Source: Acidianus ambivalens (GTDB lineage Archaea > Thermoproteota > Thermoprotei_A > Sulfolobales > Sulfolobaceae). Taken from it: a DNA stretch of 64,000 bases. Shown here in pieces: positions 38,161-46,697 of this stretch. Under the pieces are notes generated by a model. It was not told the origin of the DNA, did no database searches, and was given only the letters and a program-made list of their open reading frames with translations. The DNA is taken from NCBI RefSeq assembly GCF_009729015.1, contig NZ_CP045482.1:1050001-1114000 (forward strand). Reading direction: 5' to 3'. Numbering within the stretch: position 1 is the first letter of the stretch; each line of letters opens with the position of its first letter. The position numbers were made by a program, and so were the translations under genes.

Positions 38161-38775
38161 TTAACATTCAATCACTCTCTCCACATTGCCTACTCTTAGG
38201 TATACCATCTTATTGCAAGTGGAATTTAATAACTCATCATGAGAGGCAAAAACTACCGTTCCATTATACTTCTTGATCATTTCTGATATTATCTTAGAAT
38301 TCTCTACATCAAGATTAGCAGTAGGCTCGTCTAGCAATAATATCTTGGCCATTGACGAGAAAGCCAAAGATAATTTAGCTAACTTCCTTTGTCCAGAACT
38401 TAACTGATATGGTTTTTTATCTAATGGAATATTAAATAAATTAAGGAGCTTATATACGTTATCATAATCGAAGCGTCTTAGACTAAAAATAAACTTTAAG
38501 TTATCGTTTAATGACAAGTTTTCAAGGAAAATTAAATGTTCTTCAGACATGTATAATATATCTTGTCTCATCTTAACTGAAGGCTCCTCTCCAAAAATTT
38601 TAATATAACCCATATTTGGTCTCAATATTCCATATAATAAATATAATAGAGTAGTCTTTCCAGAGCCATTAGGACCTTTAATAAATACTTTTTCATTTTC
38701 GTTCACATCTAAAGATACTTTTAACTGAAAATTACCCAGTGTTTTTATTGCATTAATTTCTATTACTTTATTCAA
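38161..38775 (-). CDS. ABC transporter ATPase
   Basis: 204 residues: Walker A GPNGSGKTTLL (about 36-46), Q-loop region, signature LSSGQRKLAKL, Walker B ILLLDEPTANLD. It belongs with the overlapping permease gene upstream (8-bp overlap). Small size and partner suggest an export or lipoprotein-release-type system; the substrate is unknown. Because the permease is frameshifted, the transporter may be inactive. Confidence 0.88.
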   Translation of the reverse strand: MNKVIEINAIKTLGNFQLKVSLDVNENEKVFIKGPNGSGKTTLLYLLYGILRPNMGYIKIFGEEPSVKMRQDILYMSEEHLIFLENLSLNDNLKFIFSLRRFDYDNVYKLLNLFNIPLDKKPYQLSSGQRKLAKLSLAFSSMAKILLLDEPTANLDVENSKIISEMIKKYNGTVVFASHDELLNSTCNKMVYLRVGNVERVIEC

Positions 38776-39846
38776 TTTCTCTCACCTTTACAAATCTATG
38801 CTGATTAGAATAAGCAATGTAAATAGTATAATAATCTAAAAATATCGAAAATAATATAATTCCTAAGAGATCAAATTCAAAGTGCATTATATGAGTTAAA
38901 GGATACCAGAATCTACCTACAAAAATATAATACAATATTGATAGGAATAATGGTATAATTCCGACCATGGTGAATATCCTCAATAATTTTTTAAATGAGC
39001 TAGATATAGATAAACCATTTATAATAAAAAGGCCTATAATATTTGAAAGCTTACTCCTTATACTTAAAACCATAAGTACTGACAATAGCAAATACACAAT
39101 TTCTAACGATTCCGTAAACTCAAGAACCTTATTAAAATTAGATAATGATATAGCACCAGAAAAGATAAAAGATCCTTTATGTGGATAGAAATTTATAGCA
39201 GTGTTATTAAACAGTAGCCTTAAGCTATTTTCAAAGCTTGAAAGCTTATCTATAATAGGGGTGGAATTTAATATTATAATACAACTAGAGCATAATAATA
39301 TGTCATTAAAATCTGACTTATTCAATGGTAATATAGCAATTCCACTACCAGAAAAATAGGAATTATATAGAACACCAACTACCTTTAATGGTATCGTATA
39401 ATTCTTAAAATATATTGTAATATTACTTCCCAATTTTAAGTGAAGAATTTTTAATGCATGATAAACTAAATAAATTCCGTATTGAGGAAATTTTCCCTCC
39501 GCTATCATAGGTTTTATGTAGATTAATCTATTTGCACATGATAGATTACATAGAGCAATATATGAAATACCTATTTCTGATGTTATGGAAACTTGGCCTG
39601 CTAATGCATACTGGCCAAAACACTTCTTAACCAATGAGATAACCTTTAAAGTGTTATTATATGAGCTACTATAAATCGAATACATATTCTTATCATGAGC
39701 ATTTAACATACTTTCTACGTCCATTGCATATGTATAAACAAACATAGACTGCAATAAATTTAATATAAGAAAAAGTATTATAATAAATATAAAAAATTCC
39801 TTATATTAGACCTAGATATAATAATGCTCAAATACGCCTTTATCAT
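38768..39846 (-). pseudogene. FtsX/MacB-like ABC permease with a one-base frameshift near its N terminus
   Basis: The long frame (38768-39754, TTG start) encodes an extracytoplasmic domain and three C-terminal membrane helices but has no proper start. Upstream, its frame continues open through a hydrophobic helix (FFIFIIILFLILNLLQ) without any start codon. A second frame starting at ATG 39846 encodes MIKAYLSIIISRSNIRNF, a typical permease N terminus, then stops at 39778-39780. Adding one base in the T6 run at 39791-39796 (A6 on the given strand) joins both into a 359-residue permease. Recent mutation, sequencing error or slippage are all possible. Confidence 0.65.
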
Positions 39847-40624
39847 CTTATCGCCTTAAGAAGTTATTGGAATTACTATAGTTATCCGCAAATAATAAAT
39901 GAATCGTAATAGAGTACCGTATTTAAATGAATTTATTTCTAGCATAATTCTCATCTTAATATAGATTTACATAAATATAACTCGCATAAATGAACATCTT
40001 ATCATTTTTAAACTAAATTTCATGGATAATTAAAAAGACTTCAATGTAAGATAATAAAGAATTAGTTAATAAACACTCGCATGGTTTAACTAAAGCTTAA
40101 TATTACTAACGACAAAGATATTTCAAAAATTTAATAAATATAACTCCTTAGTTCTCTATAGTCCCAAAATTCTATTTTTAAAATATGCTTAATCATCTAA
40201 AATTAATATAGAATACCAAATTTATTCTTAATATTAAGAATAATATAGAATATTTCCTATCCTATTATCAGAATAAAAAGGTATACATATATAAATTGTA
40301 AAAAATCACCAAAAAGAATCTGTTTTAATTATTGATCTAACTACGAGATCTTATGAATAGTTTTCTTTTCAAAGATGATACAAAATTTCTCAATTCTTTT
40401 CCGTGTTTTCTAATATCGCTAAATAATTTTAAGAACCATCAAAAAGCAAAGCAAGAATTTTAGAGAAAGTTTATAGTTTAAAATCCATTACTATCAATGC
40501 AATATCCTAATCTTAGATTAATAATTAGCTTCGAGTGGACATAAAGTTTATATCCTATAACCAAAAATTTAACCCAGACACAAGTAAGAAAGTTTTAAAT
40601 ATTTCAGCTTACTAATTATATCTC
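39847..40624. other. AT-rich region without recognised genes
   Basis: About 780 bp of very AT-rich DNA with no convincing frame on either strand. The one structured element is a 22-bp perfect palindrome at 40222-40243 flanked by an 11-bp direct repeat. The last bases before 40625 (TTTTAAATATTTCAGC) contain the TATA-like promoter of the tRNA gene. Confidence 0.5.
40222..40243. repeat. 22-bp perfect palindrome with flanking direct repeats
   Basis: TTATTCTTAAT followed by ATTAAGAATAA is perfectly self-complementary. AATATAGAATA occurs on both sides (40205-40215 and 40242-40252). The arrangement lies in the middle of the gene-free stretch. It could be a protein-binding site or the scar of a small element; AT-rich composition makes chance less improbable. 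Confidence 0.5.
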
Positions 40625-40717
<93 letters not shown>

Positions 40718-40744
40718 TTATTTTTCCATAAAATTGAAAGATAA

Positions 40745-40936
40745 CTACGTTCTCTTAATAAAGGCGTAAATGGAACAGTAATCCTTATTTTTGGAACAGC
40801 ATCACTTTCTTATAAGTAGGGTAACAAAATAGCTGGAATAGTAGATCTAATAGATAAAGGTGAATACATCCTTATAGATATGTTGGCTAAAAATATACTG
40901 GTAAAATCAGAATACGTAAGTAGTTTCAAAGGGTAA
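40745..40936 (+). pseudogene. Decayed reading frame with an internal TAG
   Basis: One frame reads protein-like sequence on both sides of a single stop: NGTVILIFGTASLSYK, TAG at 40817-40819, then NKIAGIVDLIDKGEYILID, ending at TAA 40934-40936. There is no good start codon. Its end overlaps the mtnA fragment on the other strand. The parent gene was not identified. Confidence 0.4.
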
Positions 40937-41041
40937 GGCTGACTGATCCAAGAGAGTTAGAACGTTGTTTTTATCGTCCCAAATTATCGGAGTAACCTTA
41001 GGTTTAAAAATCTCTTTTAATTCTTTTACAGAGACCTTCAT
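40907..41041 (-). pseudogene. mtnA: 5' fragment of mtnA (methylthioribose-1-phosphate isomerase)
   Basis: Reading from ATG 41041, 44 codons give the N terminus of MtnA, including FKPKVTPIIWDDKNN and LLDQSALPFETTYV, then a stop at 40907-40909. The intact enzyme has about 350 residues, so nearly 90 percent is missing. A TATA-like ATTTATACTT (minus strand) about 25-30 bases upstream may be the old promoter. A partial duplication or a deletion after rearrangement is likely. Confidence 0.75.
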
Positions 41042-41376
41042 CAAAGTAGTAACTCATGATAAGTATAAATCTTTTATCTGTGAACTACTACGCCATAACC
41101 GTAGTATTTTCGAAAAGTTCTTAGAGTAGGATTTAACGGTAAATCCTTAGATAAAAGCTATTAACCTTCCTGAAAGTATTAGTAAATGTTACTTAGAGCG
41201 TTGTAATATTTATCGTTTCCTAAGTTTTTGCTCATACGTAATTTTATTAAGATTTTTAAAGTTTTCAAGAAGACCTAGAATTATAGGAATTTTCTAATAA
41301 AACATGAAATAATCTCTAATAAATATTTTATATAAGAATTTTCCACATATTTTCGTGTAATTTGACAAATGATAAT
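41042..41376. other. Intergenic region between the mtnA fragment and the ECF operon
   Basis: About 335 bp, AT-rich, with no frame that looks coding. It holds the fossil promoter of the mtnA fragment and the 3' flank of the ECF operon (T-rich on the minus strand). Nothing else was recognised. Confidence 0.45.
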
Positions 41377-42312
41377 TTATCCATGAACTGGAATTGCTGG
41401 AATGTATCCAGAATATACTAGATAAGAATCTACAATTACTGCAATGATAAGAATAATTAATATTATTTTATCAACTTTACTAAAATTAATATCATTTAAA
41501 AATGTTCTGTCCTTGTACACCATAAAGGCTCTAGTTTCTGCAGAAAGACTAATGAGCCTAGCCTTTTTAAATTCGTAAATAGTTAAAGGGATTATCGCTT
41601 CAAACATTGCCTTAAGTTTGTAGAATATTTTTAAAATTCTATTTCTCTTATATCCTACACCTTTCAATAATTGTAATTTAATCGCAGTATCAGCTACCTC
41701 AAATATTCTTGGGACAGAAATTACTCCTACTGCTACAGCAAAAATTAAAGGTAAAGGAATTTTAAACTTGTGCATAGACCTTATTAGATCAGAAGGGTTT
41801 ACTGTTAGAAATATTAAACCAGAGAAGAGGAACATAGGCCAAATTCTCATTGAAACTTGTATAGAATAAATAATAGCTTGTAAAGTCAAGTCAGGAGTGT
41901 AACCCATGTATATGAAGTATGAAGGCCACTTCCATATTACTGTCAAATTATTTCCAAAAATTTCCCGCAGAACAGTAGGAGACGTAAAAGTAGCGAATCC
42001 CCAACTTAAGCCTATAATTTGTGTTAAACTAAATATTAATATTACTTTTAACCTCCTCAAAAAATAATAGAAAGGAATAGCGATCATTCCCAAAATTAAT
42101 CCTACCCACCAAATGGATTGAGCAGCTATAAGGGTGACCGAAAATAGTATCAATAATTTAGTTACAGGATTTATTTTATGATAAGGAGTTGATAAATCCA
42201 CATATGAAGTTAACTCTTCAAATCCCTTAAATCCCAATATTCTAAAAATTAAATAGAGAGGAAAGGTCGTTCCAAAAATTACCAATAACCAACTAATTAT
42301 TTCGTCAATCAT
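41377..42312 (-). CDS. ecfT: ECF transporter T component (EcfT)
   Basis: 311-residue membrane protein with about six helices and a cytoplasmic coupling region. SMHKFKIPLPL and SAETRAF correspond to the two short motifs by which EcfT couples to the ATPases (the second normally A-R-G/A). It forms the energy-coupling module with the double ATPase encoded upstream (four-base overlap). The transported vitamin or metal is set by the S component. Confidence 0.82.
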   Translation of the reverse strand: MIDEIISWLLVIFGTTFPLYLIFRILGFKGFEELTSYVDLSTPYHKINPVTKLLILFSVTLIAAQSIWWVGLILGMIAIPFYYFLRRLKVILIFSLTQIIGLSWGFATFTSPTVLREIFGNNLTVIWKWPSYFIYMGYTPDLTLQAIIYSIQVSMRIWPMFLFSGLIFLTVNPSDLIRSMHKFKIPLPLIFAVAVGVISVPRIFEVADTAIKLQLLKGVGYKRNRILKIFYKLKAMFEAIIPLTIYEFKKARLISLSAETRAFMVYKDRTFLNDINFSKVDKIILIILIIAVIVDSYLVYSGYIPAIPVHG

Positions 42313-43721
42313 AACTCCAGCGCCTCCGGATTAACTTCCCTAATTCTTCCATCTCTAATTTCCAATACTCTGTCGGCGTAAAGATATACAAATTTAGGAT
42401 CATGTGTAGCTACAACAAAACTTCCATCAAGATTTCTTAATTCCTCTCCTAACATTTTCCTATTATACCAATCTTGACCAGTAGTAGGTTCATCTAGCAA
42501 AAAAATCTTCACCCCAGAAGCAAGCAAAGAAGCAATAGCTAATCTCCTTTTTTGTCCCACCGATAGAAGAAAAGGATCACTATCAGGAGGTAATTCAAAC
42601 TCTCTCAATAACTTATCTATTAACTTATCGTCATACCTTCTTCTCAACCTCATCATATAGGAAATTTCCTCCCTAACTGTTCTCTTAGTAAAGAACAAAT
42701 CTATATCCTGAGGAAGATAAGCTAAAAACTCTCCCCTATCTTCTGGAGGTAATTTACTTATTTCCTTCCCCTCAACACGAATATAACCAGAAAATTTTAG
42801 ACCTCTAGGAAGTATTCCAGCTATAGCTTTTAGAAGAGTAGATTTACCACTACCGTTATCTCCCATTAGTGCAGTTATACCTTTATATATTACTATGTCA
42901 GTATTTAGTATCTCCCTGTTATCATCCCTAACTATTATTTTTCCTTCTAAAGTCCTTTCTCCCTTTCTCCTAACCACAGTTTTCCTTATACTTAACGGTT
43001 CCAATCCCAAATCGTCAAATTTATCTATTATAGAATTTACCTGATCTCTTTGTAAGTTATATAGAATACGCCCCTTATCTAATATTATTATTCTATCTAC
43101 AAAATTTATTACCTTGCTTATTTTATGTTCAGCAATTATCATTGAAAGTTTGCCCTTAAATTCTCTCAATTTCGTCAAAATTTCCCTAGTACCCTTAATA
43201 TCAATGCTTGAAGTAGGTTCGTCCAAAATAAGAGCCTTAGGTCTCATAGCCAAAATACTAGCTAAAACTACTCTCTGCTTTTCACCTCCAGAAAGTTTAG
43301 AAGTATCCCTCTCCAAGAGATTACAAATATCCACTTCTTTACAAACTTCAAATATCCTTTTCCTTATCTCTTCTCTCTCAAGTTTAAGGTTTTCTATACC
43401 AAAGGCTATTTCATCAATTACCTTATAGTTTAAAATCTGACTATCCGGATCCTGAAGAAGAGTTCCTATTAACGAAGATATTTCAGGAATAGAATATTTT
43501 TGGACTTCCCTATCAAAAACATATACTTTCCCCTCTACTGTAGCTTCAACAAAATGCGGAATAACTCCGTTAAGTAAATTCAAAAGGGTAGATTTACCAG
43601 ATCCAGATTTGCCTGTTATTAAGACAAACTCGCCTTCCTTTATTTCAAGATTATCTATGGTTAAAGAAGGAGAATCCATTCCCGGATAAAAAACCTTTAA
43701 ACCTTCTATCTTAACAAACAT
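42309..43721 (-). CDS. Double ATPase of an ECF transporter (fused EcfA-EcfA')
   Basis: 470 residues with two complete ABC domains. First: Walker A GKSGSGKSTLLNLL (37-50), signature LSGGEKQRV, Walker B ALILDEPTSS. Second: GDNGSGKSTLLKAI, signature LSVGQKRRLA, Walker B IFLLDEPTTG. Energy-coupling-factor systems usually use two separate ATPases; a fused pair is common in some archaea. It powers the EcfT protein downstream. Confidence 0.9.
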   Translation of the reverse strand: MFVKIEGLKVFYPGMDSPSLTIDNLEIKEGEFVLITGKSGSGKSTLLNLLNGVIPHFVEATVEGKVYVFDREVQKYSIPEISSLIGTLLQDPDSQILNYKVIDEIAFGIENLKLEREEIRKRIFEVCKEVDICNLLERDTSKLSGGEKQRVVLASILAMRPKALILDEPTSSIDIKGTREILTKLREFKGKLSMIIAEHKISKVINFVDRIIILDKGRILYNLQRDQVNSIIDKFDDLGLEPLSIRKTVVRRKGERTLEGKIIVRDDNREILNTDIVIYKGITALMGDNGSGKSTLLKAIAGILPRGLKFSGYIRVEGKEISKLPPEDRGEFLAYLPQDIDLFFTKRTVREEISYMMRLRRRYDDKLIDKLLREFELPPDSDPFLLSVGQKRRLAIASLLASGVKIFLLDEPTTGQDWYNRKMLGEELRNLDGSFVVATHDPKFVYLYADRVLEIRDGRIREVNPEALEL

Positions 43722-43736
43722 TACAAGATCACTCCA

Positions 43737-44417
43737 TTACATAGACCTTACCACCCTCCCAACTCTGTTTGCAATTAATGCAGAAATTGCTCCTATAAAC
43801 ACGTCTCCAGGAATGGAACTTATAAAGAGAAACATAACCCTAGCTTGATTTGGTACAAAACCAAAGACTATCGGAGCTATAAACCCGTAAGTAAAGAACG
43901 GATGAACAAAGGAAAACAAAAGACCTAAGGCTCCACCTTCAATACCAGCTATCAGCAATTGATCCTTTTTATCCCCAATACCGAAAATTCTCCCTTTAGT
44001 TATGAAAATAAAGATATCTGCCATTAATCCATAAGTAAGTATGTCTTCTATTAACCACAAAGGCTCTCCAGTAAAACCGAATTTTATTAAATCTCCTACA
44101 ATATCAAAAACTGCCATAGACAGCATTCCAGCTCCAACTTTCCTTATTACTCCAATTACTATAAAGAATACAAGAATCCTAAACCATACTGGAGGGTTAA
44201 TTATAGGATATATTGGAGAAGGCAAAAATATAGCGTCTCCTATTATATGGTCTGCTACAGATACTAAAGCTCCTCCAATTCCTGCCAACGCAAAATCTGT
44301 AGAAGTAAATTTAGACTTTCTCAAAATGAAAACTGCTACTATTGCAGCAAAAACAAAGTATCCCAAGACTAAAGGTAGAGGAGTTATCCCTGGTTGAAGA
44401 GAAAACATTATTATCAC
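43737..44417 (-). CDS. ECF transporter S component (substrate-binding membrane protein), putative
   Basis: 226 residues with about six membrane helices and short loops, encoded immediately upstream of the ATPase and T components, the usual place of the S component. Conserved-looking loop residues (ADHIIGDAIFLPSPIYP, NPPVWFRI) could line the substrate site. Sequence alone does not identify the vitamin or cation. It overlaps the small membrane gene upstream by four bases. Confidence 0.7.
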   Translation of the reverse strand: MIIMFSLQPGITPLPLVLGYFVFAAIVAVFILRKSKFTSTDFALAGIGGALVSVADHIIGDAIFLPSPIYPIINPPVWFRILVFFIVIGVIRKVGAGMLSMAVFDIVGDLIKFGFTGEPLWLIEDILTYGLMADIFIFITKGRIFGIGDKKDQLLIAGIEGGALGLLFSFVHPFFTYGFIAPIVFGFVPNQARVMFLFISSIPGDVFIGAISALIANRVGRVVRSM

Positions 44418-44746
44418 CTCAAATATATTATTACAATTCCTAAAACTACTACAATTACTGCAGCTAAAGAAAGAATCTCATAAATCTTGTAAAAGTTACT
44501 CGAATGATATTTATGGGATACTATTGAAGGAATAGGGGACGCAAAATAACTTACAGAAGATGAAGCATCGCTAATTTCTTGCAACTCATTAGCTTGTTGG
44601 GATATAATAAAAATCCTTCCATTAGAATAAACTCCGTAACTGGGACCATTCCCTACAGATATTGAACCAACTGAAAAAGATATGCCAAGTATACTCAGCA
44701 ATATTATACCTAAAATTGAAATATGTAAGAGTTTAAATATAGACAT
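44414..44746 (-). CDS. Small bitopic membrane protein of the ECF operon
   Basis: From ATG 44746 it has 110 residues: a signal peptide or N-terminal helix, an exported region of about 55 residues rich in Ser, and a C-terminal helix (LAAVIVVVLGIVIIYL). The two-helix plan resembles CbiN-type accessory proteins of cobalt ECF systems, but sequence similarity is not evident. ATG 44770 is an alternative start; the TATA-like TTTATATG at 44772-44779 favours 44746. Confidence 0.6.
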   Translation of the reverse strand: MSIFKLLHISILGIILLSILGISFSVGSISVGNGPSYGVYSNGRIFIISQQANELQEISDASSSVSYFASPIPSIVSHKYHSSNFYKIYEILSLAAVIVVVLGIVIIYLR

Positions 44747-44784
44747 AAAGAAATATATAAGATTATACATATAAAATTATCGAA

Positions 44785-44875
44785 CTTTCAATTCCTTTTT
44801 GGATGAGACAACTGCTCTAAGCCACTGACAGTTGATGAACTAAAAGGCATCTTTCAATTCTTTTTTGGATGAAAC
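44785..44875. CRISPR. Two-repeat CRISPR relic with one spacer
   Basis: Two 25-nt repeats (44785-44809 and 44851-44875) start CTTTCAATTC and share TTTTTGGATGA-x-AC. They differ at two positions and flank a 41-nt spacer (44810-44850). Repeat length, the terminal CTTTCAAT (GAATTGAAAG on the other strand) and the spacer length are those of Sulfolobales arrays. The second repeat runs directly into a truncated TnpB frame, so the rest of the array is gone. No cas gene is present. Confidence 0.75.
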
Positions 44876-45654
44876 CTAGGAACTTGAAGGAGTACATGGG
44901 TTGGAGGATGAAGGAGGCTAGGTTAGTGGTTAAGGATGGAAAGGCTTTCCTCAAGGTCGTTTTTGAGAAAGAAGGAGAGAAGGTTGAGCCAAAGGAAAGT
45001 GTTGCCGTTGATATAAACATGGCTTACATAGTAGTTGGCAAAGACAATGCAAACTACGTTAGGATTCCAACACGTCTCGAAGAGGTTCACCACTGGAAAT
45101 CATTAGCTGAAAGCCTACAAAGGAATTACCCAAGAAGGTGGAGGGAGAATAAGAGGATCCTAAACAGGATTCATTCCTTCCATCAAAAGGCTAAGCGTAT
45201 TATGGAGGATTTTGCTAGAAAAGTGGGGAAGTGGGTTGTTGAAGTAGCTAGAGATTTTGGTGCTAATGTTATTAAGTTGAAGAGTCTTAAGAACCTCCTC
45301 AAGAATGTAGATAAACTACCTAAGGAGTTTTGTGATAAACTCTACTTGATGCAATATCGTCGTTTGCAGTATTGGATTGAGTGGCAAGCTAGGAAGCGTG
45401 GAATGATTGTTGAGTTTGTTAATCCTAGTTATTCATCAGTCTCATGCCCTAAGTGTGGGCAAAGGATGGTTGAGGTTTCCCATCGTTGGTTTAGGTGTTC
45501 ATGTGGTTATGAGAATGATCGCGACGTTATTGCTGTAGTTAATCTTAATGGGAGGGGTTCTCTGACCCTCTCGACTGCCCCTCAAATGAGAGATGTAAGA
45601 GCGAATCGATGGGGGGAATCCCCGCTGGTGGGGAGGAAGTCAGGTGAACTATAA
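44869..45654 (+). pseudogene. tnpB: IS200/IS605-type TnpB, N-terminally truncated, catalytic site altered
   Basis: 261 residues covering the C-terminal two thirds of TnpB (normally about 400). RuvC motif I AVDINMAYIVV with its Asp is present, and so is the zinc ribbon CPKC...CSCGYENDRDV with the last catalytic Asp. The middle motif reads KLKSLKNL where the catalytic Glu is expected (…EDL…), suggesting Glu to Lys. The reading frame begins inside the CRISPR repeat, an artificial fusion. The true C terminus may also be altered, because a run of six G near 45611-45616 shifts it relative to the second copy. Confidence 0.75.
45612..45643 (+). mobile_element. Right end of an IS200/IS605-type element
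   Basis: GGGGAATCCCC, then CTGGTGGGGAGGAAGTCAG forms GC-rich foldback structure in an AT-rich context, and the same sequence ends the inverted second copy (47729-47761). The common limit of both copies is GAAGTCAG, which defines the element end. Confidence 0.55.
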
Positions 45655-45975
45655 TGATATAGATGTACCTCTTGGGGAGATGATAGAGAAGTTCGGATTG
45701 GTTGACCTAGGAGAGAAATTGAGGGACTACATAAGGTGAGAACTAAGGAAAAGATCATGATAACTTGGGATTTTGAGGACAGAATAGAAGAAATAGAATT
45801 TATACCACTATGGAAATTTCTACTAATTAACTGAACGAGAGCGCAGGGTATAACTGATTCGGATTTATCTCCCACTCCCAGACTAGTTCCTTTAGTAGGG
45901 CTTTTCTTCCCTAGTACAATGCCGAATCTGATCAAGAAATATTCTAAAATGATAAAGATTACTATGAAAATTTAT
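45655..45975. other. Degraded DNA downstream of the TnpB relic
   Basis: No intact gene. Short protein-like frames are seen on the plus strand (IDVPLGEMIEKFGLVDLGEK ending 45739, and MITWDFEDRIEEIEFIPLW from about 45758), interrupted by stops and a frame change. They suggest a decayed small gene, perhaps an antitoxin-like protein; this is weak. The open minus frame here shows no family features. Confidence 0.35.
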
Positions 45976-46403
45976 TTAATTTCCGTAACCTATAATATCC
46001 CATTTATCCTTAAATTCTGATAAAAACTTTTTATCGTTAAGCCAATAGCTTACTTTCCCATTCTTATTATCCCTCTTTACTAATTTCTCAATTATATTCT
46101 CTTTCTTAAGTACAAAAGCCCACGGTTCACTCTTAAGTTCATTCAACAAAACTATAACATAAAATTCTGCAATCAGATTATTCAAATTTGACCGAAGGGA
46201 ACAGGGTTTCGTTTAAATAGTCCCTTAACTTGAATAGTATGCATTTTCGTTCCATCTTGACTATATATTACAATATCAACGCCTCTTGTATTTCTAGAAG
46301 TAGGCAACACATTCCATCCACGAAGAGAAAGAACGTATGCCGTATAATAAAGAGCTATATTACCTATCACCTGGTTGCTATAACTCTTATTAGTTTTAAC
46401 CAT
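45976..46403 (-). pseudogene. Frameshifted PD-(D/E)XK nuclease-like protein
   Basis: Two adjacent frames (46182-46403, then 45976-46185) join into one protein of about 142 residues. The first part has the nuclease core: GNIALYYTAYVLSLRGW, RNTRGVDIVIYS and TIQVKG, giving D and Q-x-K as in Holliday-resolvase or restriction-endonuclease folds. The second continues with NNLIAEFYVIVLLNELK. The break is at GGTCAAATTTGA (minus strand), where a stop is met; a small indel would restore the frame. Probably inactive. Confidence 0.6.
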
Positions 46404-46697
46404 AGAGAAAAATATGTCATCCTCTAAAATTTATTATTTAGCTTCGAGAGTCCAGAGTACCTCGGGTAAATGTTTGACTATGTATAACTTTTTATGAAGA
46501 GAAAGGAAGGGCTTTTAAACAATAAAAGCAGCAAAGCACCTTGGGCCTAAACTCTCACTCCTGCTTTTGTAGTAGTTATTATCAATAGTTGAATTCTGTG
46601 CAGTAAACCGGGGAGTTTAAGAAGTGAAATAATTAGAAGAGTAATAAACATAATAATTTAAAACTAATAAGTATAATAACATGAGGTAATTCTGAAG
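46404..46697. other. Intergenic region with one copy of a diverged repeat
   Basis: About 290 bp without a gene. The stretch 46515-46620 (AATAAAAGCAGC … CTTGGGCCTAAACT … TAGTAGTTATTAT-AATAGTTGAATT) resembles 47125-47385 in the next intergenic region, both lying in front of small genes. Confidence 0.4.

Noticed and set aside
40817..40819. TAG read as pyrrolysine or selenocysteine-like recoding
   Set aside because: No start codon, no pyl genes visible, and Sulfolobales are not known to use it; gene decay is far more likely.
44785..45654. A functional CRISPR-TnpB hybrid system
   Set aside because: No cas genes, only one spacer, TnpB lacks its N-terminal domain and probably a catalytic residue; a scar is the simpler reading.
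45582..45935. 117-codon minus-strand ORF beside the TnpB relic
   Set aside because: It runs antiparallel through the element end and degraded DNA, with no recognisable domain.
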